Shown: positions 7,435 through 16,992 of the stretch, in pieces
Position numbering within the stretch: the stretch's first letter is position 1
Layout of the letters: the number at the start of each line of letters is the position of its first letter
Source of the DNA: Methylobacterium radiodurans
Lineage (GTDB): Bacteria; Pseudomonadota; Alphaproteobacteria; Rhizobiales; Beijerinckiaceae
Assembly: GCF_003173735.1 (NCBI RefSeq)
Contig: NZ_CP029551.1
Coordinates: 2,938,001-3,002,000, forward strand
DNA: 64,000 bases
Reading direction: 5' to 3'
The notes under the pieces: generated by a model
Told to the model about the DNA's origin: nothing
The model's database searches: none
Seen by the model: the letters and a program-made list of their open reading frames with translations, nothing else
Program-made: the position numbers and the translations under genes

Positions 7435-9660
7435 ATGTCCAACATCACTCTCTCGTCTGCCACGCGGCAGAACCTGCTCGTGGCCCAGGATACGGCCGCC
7501 CTTCTGTCGACCACGCAGAACCGCCTCGCGACCGGCAAGAAGGTCAACTCCGCCCTCGACAGCCCGAGCTCGTTCTTCACGGCCCAGGGCCTCGACAACC
7601 GCGCGGGCGACCTCTCGAACATCCTCGACTCGATCTCGAACGGCGTGCAGGTGATCCAGGCCGCCAACACCGGCATCACCTCGCTGCAGAAGCTCGTCGA
7701 CAACGCCAAGTCGGTCGCCAACCAGGCGCTGCAGGCGACGATCGGCTACTCGACCAAGTCGAACGTCTCGACCACGATCACCGGCGCAACGGCTTCGGAT
7801 TTGCGCGGGACGACGTCGTATCTGAGTGCTCAGGCGACCAGCAACGTGCTGTACGACGGTACGGCTGCCAACGGCGCGGCGGTGTCCGGCACGACGAAGC
7901 TCGGTGCGGCCGGAACGATGACGGGCGGCACGATCACCGGCGCAACGGGCGCCACCGTGCTGAATACGGGCGGTGCTGCCGCCGGCTTCGGCGACGGAGA
8001 CACCCTGACCGTAAACGGCAAGACCATCACGTTCTCGAAGACCGCCGCCCCAACCACCAGCACGGTCCCGACCGGCTACGGCTTCATCGCCAGTTCGAAC
8101 GTCGCGACCGACGGCAACGGTAATTCGACCGTCTATCTCGGCGCCAACGGCAACGTCGCCACAATCAGCGACCTGCTGAGTGCGGTCGATCTCGCGAGCG
8201 GGGTCTCGTCCGCCTCGATCTCGGCCGGCGCCGCTACGGTCGCCACGGCCACCGGCGAGACGGCCTCCAACGTTGCCTCAGCCAAGATCGTCCTCAACTC
8301 TGCCACCGGTGCCGACCTCCAGATCAGCGGCAAGGCCGACCAGCTCAAGGCCCTCGGCCTCACGTCCTCGACGGGCTCCGGCACGGCCACGGTCTCGGTC
8401 ACGCGCACGACGGCGGCCGGCTCCCTGGGCACCCTGCTTCAGGATGGCTCGACGCTGAACGTCAACGGCAAGACCATCAGCTTCAAGAACGCCGCCGTTC
8501 CCGCGGCCGCGAACGTCGCGAGCGGGTCCGGCAAGAACGGCAACATCGTAACCGACGGCAACGGCAACTCGACTGTCTACCTCCAGGGCGGTACGGTCGC
8601 CGACGTCCTCACCGCGATCGACCTTGCGACCGGCACCCAGACCACGACCAACGCGAGCGGATCGGCCACGCTGAAGACGGCGACCGGCGCGACCAACTCG
8701 TCGGTCGCGACCAACGGGTCCTTGAAAATCAGCACGGGCACGCTCGCGGACCTCAACATCACGGGGTCCGGTAACGCCCTGTCCGCGCTGGGCCTGAGCG
8801 GCAATGCAGGCACCGATACGAGCTTCACCGCAGCCCGCACATCGACCCCCGGCGGTCTCTCGGGCAAGACGCTGACCTTCGGGTCGCTGAACAGCGGCAC
8901 CGCGGTCAACGTCACCTTCGGCGACGGTACCAACGGCACGGTCAAGACGCTCGATGACCTCAACACGAAGCTCGCCCTGAACAACATGCAGGCTTCGCTG
9001 GACGCCAGCGGCAAGCTGACGATCTCGACGACGAACGACTACGCCTCGTCGACGATTGGCAGCGCGGCCGACGGCGGCACCATCGGTGGCACGGCGGCGA
9101 CGTTGTTCTCGACCGCGCAGGCCCCGGTTGCGGACGTGAACTCGCAGAACACCCGCAAGTCGCTGCTCTCGCAGTTCAACCAGATCTTGGACAACATCAA
9201 GTCCACGGCTCAGGACGCCTCGTTCAACGGCGTCAACCTGCTGAACGGCGACACGCTGAAGCTGACGCTGAACGAGAAGGGCTCATCGACGATGAACCTG
9301 ATCGGCGTCACCTTCGATCCGGCGGGTCTCGGCCTGACTCGGCTCGGACAGAACGGCCTGAACGAGTTCGAGGACATCTCCTCGACCAACAAGGTGATCA
9401 CGTCGCTGACGCAGGCCTCCTCGGCCCTCCGCTCCCAGGCCTCGACCTTCGGCTCGAACCTGTCGGTGGTGCAGAACCGGCAGGACTTCAACAAGCAGAT
9501 CATCAACGTCCTGCAGACCGGCTCGTCGAAGCTCACCGACGCGGACCTCAACGAGGAGGCGGCCAACTCGCAGGCCCTCTCGACCCGCCAGTCGCTGACC
9601 GTCTCGGCGCTCTCGCTCGCCAACCAGGCCCAGCAGAGCGTGCTGCAGCTCCTGCGCTAA
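7435..9660 (+). CDS. fliC: Flagellin with large modular central insert
   Basis: 741 residues. The conserved N-terminal D0/D1 region includes QNRLATGKKVNSALDSP. The C-terminal D0/D1 region ends LSLANQAQQSVLQLLR. Both build the filament core. Between about residues 185 and 565 lie three related beta-rich modules. The first two (from about 185 and 337) share LxVNGKTIxF followed by VxTDGNGNSTVYL and a segment like DLLxAxDLAxG. The third (about 476) is shorter, with KTLDDLNTKLAL. These resemble flagellin_IN modules and would be surface-exposed. The length is well above the 270-500 residues common in alphaproteobacterial flagellins. The gene is followed by a strong terminator. Confidence 0.93.
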   Translation: MSNITLSSATRQNLLVAQDTAALLSTTQNRLATGKKVNSALDSPSSFFTAQGLDNRAGDLSNILDSISNGVQVIQAANTGITSLQKLVDNAKSVANQALQATIGYSTKSNVSTTITGATASDLRGTTSYLSAQATSNVLYDGTAANGAAVSGTTKLGAAGTMTGGTITGATGATVLNTGGAAAGFGDGDTLTVNGKTITFSKTAAPTTSTVPTGYGFIASSNVATDGNGNSTVYLGANGNVATISDLLSAVDLASGVSSASISAGAATVATATGETASNVASAKIVLNSATGADLQISGKADQLKALGLTSSTGSGTATVSVTRTTAAGSLGTLLQDGSTLNVNGKTISFKNAAVPAAANVASGSGKNGNIVTDGNGNSTVYLQGGTVADVLTAIDLATGTQTTTNASGSATLKTATGATNSSVATNGSLKISTGTLADLNITGSGNALSALGLSGNAGTDTSFTAARTSTPGGLSGKTLTFGSLNSGTAVNVTFGDGTNGTVKTLDDLNTKLALNNMQASLDASGKLTISTTNDYASSTIGSAADGGTIGGTAATLFSTAQAPVADVNSQNTRKSLLSQFNQILDNIKSTAQDASFNGVNLLNGDTLKLTLNEKGSSTMNLIGVTFDPAGLGLTRLGQNGLNEFEDISSTNKVITSLTQASSALRSQASTFGSNLSVVQNRQDFNKQIINVLQTGSSKLTDADLNEEAANSQALSTRQSLTVSALSLANQAQQSVLQLLR

Positions 9661-9732
9661 GACCGGGACGGGCGCCGCCTCGCGGCGGCGCCCGGACCCT
9701 CCGGCCAAAGACAAGAGGCCGAACGAAGAGAG

Positions 9733-9760
9733 GGCCGGGGCGAATCGCCCCGGCCTTCTT
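9733..9760 (+). terminator. Rho-independent terminator after flagellin
   Basis: GGCCGGGGCGA-ATCGCCCCGGCC (9733-9755) forms a near-perfect GC stem followed by TTCTT. It sits 70 bases after the flagellin stop. Confidence 0.8.
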
Positions 9761-9787
9761 CGTTTGCGGACCGGAAGACCGGCGCCC

Positions 9788-10162
9788 TCAGGCGGTCCGG
9801 TCGATCTGGGCCGTCTGCGCGCCGGGGCGCGCCGTCTGGGCCGCCTCGCGCTCGGCGTAGGCGCGGGCCTTCAGCACCGTCACGCTCGGCAGCTGGACGA
9901 CGATGTCGCCCGAGGCCGGATCGACCACCTGATAGACCATCTGCCGCGCCTCGGCGTCGCGCACGTACTGCGCGCGGTAATCCGCCTCCGTCGGCGCGGG
10001 GGAGGGGGCGTCCGCATCCGCGCTCAGGTCGATCCTCACTGCCGGCTCCAGCGGGGTGCGCTCGGGCTCGGCCGCGACCAGTCGTGTCGGCGCGGCGCTC
10101 GCGATCGACGCGACGACGGGCGCCGGCCGTTCCGCCGGTTGCACGCTGCCGATCTCGCTCAT
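9788..10162 (-). CDS. FlaG-like flagellar protein
   Basis: 124 residues from ATG 10162; another ATG at 10168 is only three bases from GGAGG, so the second is preferred. The C-terminal half carries a segment like VVDPASGDIVVQLPS, resembling the FlaG core (VxDxxTGExVRQIP). The N-terminal half is a disordered Ala/Pro/Glu stretch. FlaG-type proteins influence filament length. The position next to the flagellin gene supports the call, but the match is limited to one motif. Confidence 0.55.
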   Translation of the reverse strand: MSEIGSVQPAERPAPVVASIASAAPTRLVAAEPERTPLEPAVRIDLSADADAPSPAPTEADYRAQYVRDAEARQMVYQVVDPASGDIVVQLPSVTVLKARAYAEREAAQTARPGAQTAQIDRTA

Positions 10163-10304
10163 GGCCATGGGCCTCCGATAGATCACTGAGGTCCCATCTG
10201 GCGCCCGGATGATGACCGCGGCTTTAACAGCCGGGGGACTTTCAGAAGAACCGTTAACGCGCCCTTACCGGTTCACCAGAAATTGTACGGGCTCGAACAG
10301 GCAC

Positions 10305-10342
10305 GAAAAAGGGCGGCGGCGACCGTCCGGTCCCCGCCGCCC
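10305..10342 (-). terminator. Terminator of thiC
   Basis: On the minus strand GGGCGGCGG and CCGCCGCCC form a stem (10311-10342) followed by TTTTT (10306-10310), 27 bases past the thiC stop. Confidence 0.8.
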
Positions 10343-10368
10343 CGCACCGTCGCGGATGTCTGCCGCGC

Positions 10369-12294
<1,926 letters not shown>

Positions 12295-12349
12295 TCACGG
12301 AAGAGGGGCAGATGAGAGTCCGGCCCCAAGTGCAGGCCGCAGGTTCCCG

Positions 12350-12434
12350 TCCCTCCGCCGGTATGAGCCGGATCAGGTTCAAGGGTCAGGGCCGCCGGGC
12401 CCAATCTCAGCCCCCCTCACGGGGGCTCCCCTCG
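12350..12434 (-). promoter_or_regulatory. TPP riboswitch (thi element)
   Basis: On the minus strand the leader contains GGGGCTGAGATTGGG and later CCCTTGAACCTGATCCGG, the two conserved TPP-aptamer segments, closed by GGGGAGCCCCCGTGAGGGGGG. It ends about 90 bases before the thiC ATG. Thiamine pyrophosphate binding should repress thiC by hiding the ribosome site or terminating transcription. Confidence 0.93.
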
Positions 12435-12644
12435 GAACGGGCGGGAGCCTCCGTGGTTTACCGGGCCTTGTCAATGCTGCGGCAGTCGCCTGGCCTGACA
12501 GGCCGCAACCGCTCACCGGAGAGGAGGCGAACCGCGACGCGCCCGCGCGCCCTTACCGGCTCCGCACTTCGCCGGGACGACCGCGTCTCGCCCGCGGGAG
12601 CAGCGGGGCTATAACGGTGCGCCTCTCCCGGCCCGAGCGTCCCG
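12435..12644. other. Divergent promoter region thiC / hydrolase
   Basis: About 210 bases between the riboswitch and the divergent hydrolase gene. It must contain the thiC promoter and probably that of the hydrolase. No clear sigma-70 boxes were recognised. Confidence 0.4.
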
Positions 12645-13487
12645 ATGCGCATCCTCATCATCCTGTCCGCCGCCGCGGTCGTGCTCTGCGCAGGGTTGGT
12701 CGGCATTCTGGCCCTGGCGCAGCGGCGGCTGATCTACCCCGGCGCCTATCAGGACGTTGCCTCCGTGGGCGAGCGGGCCGCGCCCGCGGGAACCGAAGCG
12801 ATCACCGTCGGGACGGCGGACGGGGAGCGCCTCCATGCCCTGTGGCGGGCGCCGCGCCCGGGCTGCGGCGTGGTGGTGAGCTTCCACGGCAACGCCTCGA
12901 TGCCGGAATTCCACGCCGAGCGCTTCGCCGCCGATCCCTGGCGTGCGGCCGGTTGGGGCGTGCTGGCCCCGGCCTATCGCGGCTATCCGGGCTCGACCGG
13001 CGCGCCCTCCGAGGAGGGGCTGATCGCGGACGGGCTCGCCGCCGTCGCGGAGGCCCGCGCGCGGGCGCCCGGCGCGCCCGTCCTGCTCCACGGCCACTCG
13101 CTCGGGGCGGCCGTCGCGGTAGCGGTGGCGGCGCGCCTGCCTCCGGCCGGAGCGCCGGCCGGCCTCTACCTGGAGGCGCCGTTCGACTCCCTGGTCTCGG
13201 CGGCGCGCGTGCATTTTCCCGCCGCGCCGGGCTGGCTCCTGCGCGACACCTACCGGTCGGATGCGCGCATCGCGGGACTCCGCGGCCCGATCCTGATCGT
13301 GCACGGCACGGACGACCCGGTCGTGCCGGAGCGCCTCGGCCGCCGGCTGGCGGAGGCCGGCAAGGCTCGCTTCGAAGCACTGCCGGGCGACCATGTCAGC
13401 ATCCTGGGCGCGCGGGACAAGGAGGCCGTAGCCCTGTTCGGGGGCGCCCGCGCGTGTCCCGATGCCGCGGCGGCCGAGGTGCGCTGA
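12645..13487 (+). CDS. Membrane-anchored alpha/beta hydrolase
   Basis: 280 residues. An N-terminal hydrophobic segment (residues 3-25) acts as signal anchor. The fold follows, with FHGNAS (oxyanion), the nucleophile elbow GHSLG near residue 150, the acid in HGTDDPVVP near 225, and His in GDHVSI near 249. This matches the BEM46/YfhR-like family of periplasm-facing serine hydrolases of unknown substrate. Monocistronic by spacing. Confidence 0.8.
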   Translation: MRILIILSAAAVVLCAGLVGILALAQRRLIYPGAYQDVASVGERAAPAGTEAITVGTADGERLHALWRAPRPGCGVVVSFHGNASMPEFHAERFAADPWRAAGWGVLAPAYRGYPGSTGAPSEEGLIADGLAAVAEARARAPGAPVLLHGHSLGAAVAVAVAARLPPAGAPAGLYLEAPFDSLVSAARVHFPAAPGWLLRDTYRSDARIAGLRGPILIVHGTDDPVVPERLGRRLAEAGKARFEALPGDHVSILGARDKEAVALFGGARACPDAAAAEVR

Positions 13488-13529
13488 ACGGCACCCGGTG
13501 CACCATATGCCGGGACGGGAGGAGCGGAT

Positions 13530-13901
13530 TTGGGCAGGCGGGAGCGCAGGTGGCGCGACGACGACCCGGCAACGCACGGGCCGCTCGCGGCCGCGCCGGT
13601 AATGTGCCCGCTCTGCGACCGGCAGATCCCACCGGGCGCCCGTTCCAGCCTGCATCATCTCACGCCGAAGCTGAAGGGCGGCACGCACCGGGGCACGGTG
13701 CGGCTGCACCAGATCTGCCACTCGGCGATCCACGCCCGCTACAGCGAGGCCGAGATCGCCCGCCGGCTCGCCGACGTCGAGGCCCTGCGGGCGGATCCGG
13801 AGATCGCCCGCTTCCTCGCCTGGGTCCGCACCAAGCCCGACGACTTCCACGCCGCCACGAGGACGACCCGCGAGCGCCGCGGCGCGCACCGGGACCGTTA
13901 G
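13530..13901 (+). CDS. HNH nuclease-like protein
   Basis: 123 residues from a TTG start with GGGAGGAG upstream. CPLCDRQIPPG, then LHHLTPKLKGG and LHQICHSAIHARY, form a compact HNH fold: metal-binding CxxC, the HH general-base pair, and a final Cys/His. Small stand-alone HNH proteins of this kind are chromosomal in many alphaproteobacteria, and their DNA target is unknown. It is not next to phage genes. Confidence 0.7.
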   Translation: MGRRERRWRDDDPATHGPLAAAPVMCPLCDRQIPPGARSSLHHLTPKLKGGTHRGTVRLHQICHSAIHARYSEAEIARRLADVEALRADPEIARFLAWVRTKPDDFHAATRTTRERRGAHRDR

Positions 13902-14002
13902 GCGCCTTAACCAAGTCTTCACCGAACGCTGCGCTCGGGCCGCGAATCCTGGCACGATGCTGACGACGGCTGGTTGCATGTCGGGAGGACGGGGAGGCGC
14001 GG

Positions 14003-15171
14003 ATGGAGTCGCGGGCCGGAACGGTGGCGGAGGAGGGCCTGCACCCCGCATCGCTCGGCGGAGCGAGCCTGCGGCTCGAATCTCTCAATGATACGAGCCC
14101 GCGGCTCGAACCTCTCAATGACACGAGCCCGCGGCTCGCCTGGGTCGACGTGGCCAAGGGGCTCTGCATCCTGCTCGTCGTCACGATGCACGCGACGCTC
14201 AGCACCGGCGCGGCGCTGGGCGGCGAGGGCTTCCTGCACCCGCTTGTGGCCTTCGCCCAGCCCTTCCGGATCCCGGCCTTTTTCCTGCTCTCCGGCCTGT
14301 TCCTCGGCCGGGTGATCGGGCGCGGCTGGCGCCCCTTCGCCGACAAGCGGGTGGTGCACTTCGCCTACTTCTACGGTCTCTGGCTGCTGATCCAGTCGGC
14401 CGCGAAGTACGGCGAGATCGCGGGCGAGGGCGGGCCGACGGCGATGCTGCGCCACCTCGCCCTGGCAATGGTCGAGCCCTACGCCACCCTGTGGTTCATC
14501 TACCTGCTGGCGGTGTTCTCGGTGGTGACGAAGCTGCTGCGGCGGCTTCCCGGCCCGGTCCTGCTCGGGGCCGCGGCGCTGCTGCAGGTGCTGCCGCCCC
14601 AGACGCCCTCCTACCTCGTGGAGGAGTTCTGCGCGCGCTACGTCTTCTTCGTGGCGGGCTACCTCTTCGCGGGCCGCGTCTTCACCTTCGCGGAGGCTGT
14701 CCGGGCGAGGCCCGGGCCGGCGAGCGGCGCCCTCGCGCTCTGGGCGCTGGCCGAGGGCTGGCTCGCCCTCACGCCGGTCTCGGGACCGGGCACCCCGGCG
14801 CTCGCGAGCCTGCCGGGCCTCGGCCTGCTGCTCGGGGTGCCGGGGCGCTCGCCCTGGTGGCGTCCGCGGTGCTGCTGACCCGGGCGGGCGGTCCCGTCGC
14901 GGGGGCCCTCCGGTACTGCGGCAGCCGCTCCCTCGCGATCTACCTCGCCTTCTTCCTGCCGATGGCCGCCACCCGCACGCTCATCGCCGAGACCGGGCTG
15001 ATCATGGATATCGGGCTCGCCTCCCTGGTCGTCACGGCGAGCGCGGCCCTCGTCCCGCTTCTCCTCGAACGGCTGGTCCGCGGGACCCGGCTCGACATCC
15101 TGTTCCGGCGTCCCGCCTCGCTCAGCCTGCAAGCGCCCCCTCGCGACGCGTCCCGGCTCAGGGCGGCTTGA
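14003..15171 (+). pseudogene. Acyltransferase-3 family protein, frameshifted
   Basis: The first frame (14003-14878) encodes an acyltransferase-3/OafA-type membrane protein: LAWVDVAKGLCILLVV with MHA at the active-site region, then many hydrophobic helices including FRIPAFFLLSGLFLGRV. It runs out of frame at about 14837. The frame ending at 15171 continues the same protein (VASAVLLTRAGG, CGSRSLAIYLAFFLPM). Adding one base near 14837-14841 would restore a protein of about 390 residues. It is either a genuine one-base deletion or a sequence error in a GC run. The N-terminus holds a duplicated 10-residue segment (14065-14138). O-acylation of a surface glycan is the usual role. Confidence 0.8.
14065..14138 (+). 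repeat. 30-bp tandem repeat in acyltransferase start
   Basis: Two units (14071-14100 and 14101-14130) differ at two bases and are followed by a partial third. They encode repeats of SLNDTSPRLE just ahead of the conserved LAWVDVAKG. It is probably slippage-prone and does not disturb the frame. Confidence 0.75.
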
Positions 15172-15240
15172 GCCGTCCCACCGGGACGGGATTCCCGGCC
15201 ACAGGCGGGAAAATAATCAACTTCACGTTCAAAAACAAAC

Positions 15241-16137
15241 TTGAAGGAAACTATTGCCGGCGTAGATCAGGCTGCGAGGTTGCGGCGCGCCCGCGCCGCA
15301 CGTCGCCGCGCGAGGTGCATCTTGAGGATCGCGGAGCTGACCGGCTGGGCCATCCCCGCCGCTATGAACCAGAACTGGGACCACACCTACGTCACGAGCA
15401 GCCTCGGCGATGCCTGGGGCTGCTACGGGCGCAGCGCGGGCGGGATGCGGCTGGTCTGGCATCCGGGCGACCGCGACGTCGCCGACTGCCTCGCGCGGCC
15501 GGACCAGATGGCGGGCATCCGCTACGGCGTCACGGGCGTGTGTCACCAGATGGCGAACCGGATCCTGTATCCGGCCAACCGCATCCTGGTCAGCACGGCA
15601 CGCGGATATCCCTGGTCGCGCAAGCTCTGGCGCGATTACGGGCTCGGGCCCTGGCCCGAGCGGACGGGTTGCTATAGCTCTGAACCAACATCGTCGACAG
15701 CAGGCGGATCGAGCCCTCCGGGTGGCCGCCGGGCTGCCAGCAGCAGAGGATCTGCCGTGGCTCAGGACGATCATCTCGACCCCCATCTCGACTGGCGGCG
15801 CACGGCCGCCGAGCACGGGATACCGCTGACGGGCCCCGTGATCGACCGGCTCGCAGCCGCCGACCGGGAACTCAAAGACCGGCAGACCCGGCTGATCTTC
15901 AGGCTCGATAACCATCTGATCGAGCCGGACACCTATCTCGCCGAGCTGAACGCGGCCGTCCGGGATTATCTCCGCACGGCCAGGAGCGTCCTCGGCGGCA
16001 GCGCCTACACGTCGATCTTCGGTTCCGACGCGACGGATCCCGGAGGCCTGATCGACCAGGATGTCTTCCTGGCCTCGGAGGCGGCCCGCTCCCCGGCTAC
16101 GCGGCCCGGCGGCGGCGCGGGCGGCGCGATGCCCTGA
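15241..16137 (+). CDS. Hypothetical protein, 298 aa, start uncertain
   Basis: Read from TTG 15241; ATG 15364 is an alternative that would begin MNQNWDHTYV. The part from about residue 40 to 140 looks folded (SLGDAWGCYGRSAGG, CHQMANRILYPANRILV, ARGYPWSRKLWRDYG). A low-complexity link at about 145-170 joins it to a helical C-terminal domain (LDWRRTAAEHGIPLTGPVID, then LNAAVRDYLRTARSVLGG). I do not recognise the family. An AT-richer stretch at 15205-15240 may hold its promoter. Confidence 0.5.
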   Translation: MKETIAGVDQAARLRRARAARRRARCILRIAELTGWAIPAAMNQNWDHTYVTSSLGDAWGCYGRSAGGMRLVWHPGDRDVADCLARPDQMAGIRYGVTGVCHQMANRILYPANRILVSTARGYPWSRKLWRDYGLGPWPERTGCYSSEPTSSTAGGSSPPGGRRAASSRGSAVAQDDHLDPHLDWRRTAAEHGIPLTGPVIDRLAAADRELKDRQTRLIFRLDNHLIEPDTYLAELNAAVRDYLRTARSVLGGSAYTSIFGSDATDPGGLIDQDVFLASEAARSPATRPGGGAGGAMP

Positions 16138-16167
16138 TCCGCTCCCGCGCTCGGCCCGCCCATCAGT

Positions 16168-16455
16168 TCAGGGCACGACGAACCGGGCACCGATCTCCTC
16201 GGCGCCGCGCCACACCGCCCGGCAGACCCGCGGCTCGGGGAAGCGCGTCGCGGCCAGCAGGAAGACCTCCGGTACGCAGGTGGCGTCGAGCGAGACCAGC
16301 CGCACGCCGTGCTCGGAGAGGTCGTAGATCAGGCAGGGCAGGGAGGTGTGCTCGTCCACGGCGATCAATCCGCTCTCGTCGATGCGCGCGCGGGGTGAGG
16401 CGCGGCGCTCGGCGGGCTCCGCCAGGGGGCGCAGCGCGGGGCTCGGGGCGGCCAC
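16168..16455 (-). CDS. PilZ-domain protein
   Basis: 95 residues from GTG 16455. RRASPRARID followed by LIYDLSEHGVRLVS gives the PilZ pattern RxxxR...(D/N)xSxxG, with His in place of the glycine-preceding residue. PilZ domains bind cyclic-di-GMP and often modulate motility or polysaccharide export. It lies four bases after a rod-like flagellar gene, which fits a motility role. Binding competence is not certain because the second half of the motif is imperfect. Confidence 0.7.
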   Translation of the reverse strand: MAAPSPALRPLAEPAERRASPRARIDESGLIAVDEHTSLPCLIYDLSEHGVRLVSLDATCVPEVFLLAATRFPEPRVCRAVWRGAEEIGARFVVP

Positions 16456-16459
16456 GGCG

Positions 16460-16726
16460 TCAGGCCCGCACGTCGAGCAGGCGCCGCGTCGCGCCGTCCG
16501 CGGCGCGGGCGACAGCGGCGTTCGCGGCGAACTCCGCGCGCGACGCGACGAGGTCGCGCGCCGTCTGCGAGAGGTCGATCTGCGCGGCGGCGGGCAGATG
16601 CGTCCCGATCGGCTGTCCGGTTCCCGAGGGGCCGGCCCGCATGCGGGCCACCTGCACGGCGGCTTCCGTGAAGCGGGCCTGGGCGGCGACCATGCCGCCG
16701 GTCGCGCTCTGGAGGGCATCGATCAT
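16460..16726 (-). CDS. Small flagellar rod/hook-like protein
   Basis: 88 residues starting MIDALQSATGGMVAAQARFT. The N-terminal helix and the C-terminal helix (ARDLVASRAEFAANAAVARA) resemble the terminal helices of axial flagellar proteins such as FlgC or FlgE. It is far too short for a complete rod protein. Family assignment is tentative. Confidence 0.5.
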   Translation of the reverse strand: MIDALQSATGGMVAAQARFTEAAVQVARMRAGPSGTGQPIGTHLPAAAQIDLSQTARDLVASRAEFAANAAVARAADGATRRLLDVRA

Positions 16727-16992
16727 CGTAGCACCCTGTCCCGGGCCCGGCAGGGGCCCGCAGAACACCTATCGACGCCCCGATCCTTCAACCCCCACTT
16801 GTAAAACTCGCTCGCATTCGACGCATCCGGAACGCTGTCCCGTGCGCCCTCGATTCCGATCGCCCATCGGGCCGGCTCGCCGTGCGCCCCGATGGTAAAG
16901 ACCTCTTAAACCCGCCGCATTTACGGTGCCGTAGCAGGGTCACGGGCCGGCGCCGGACGCGAGCCGGCACAGCCGCAGGACCAGACACGGGC

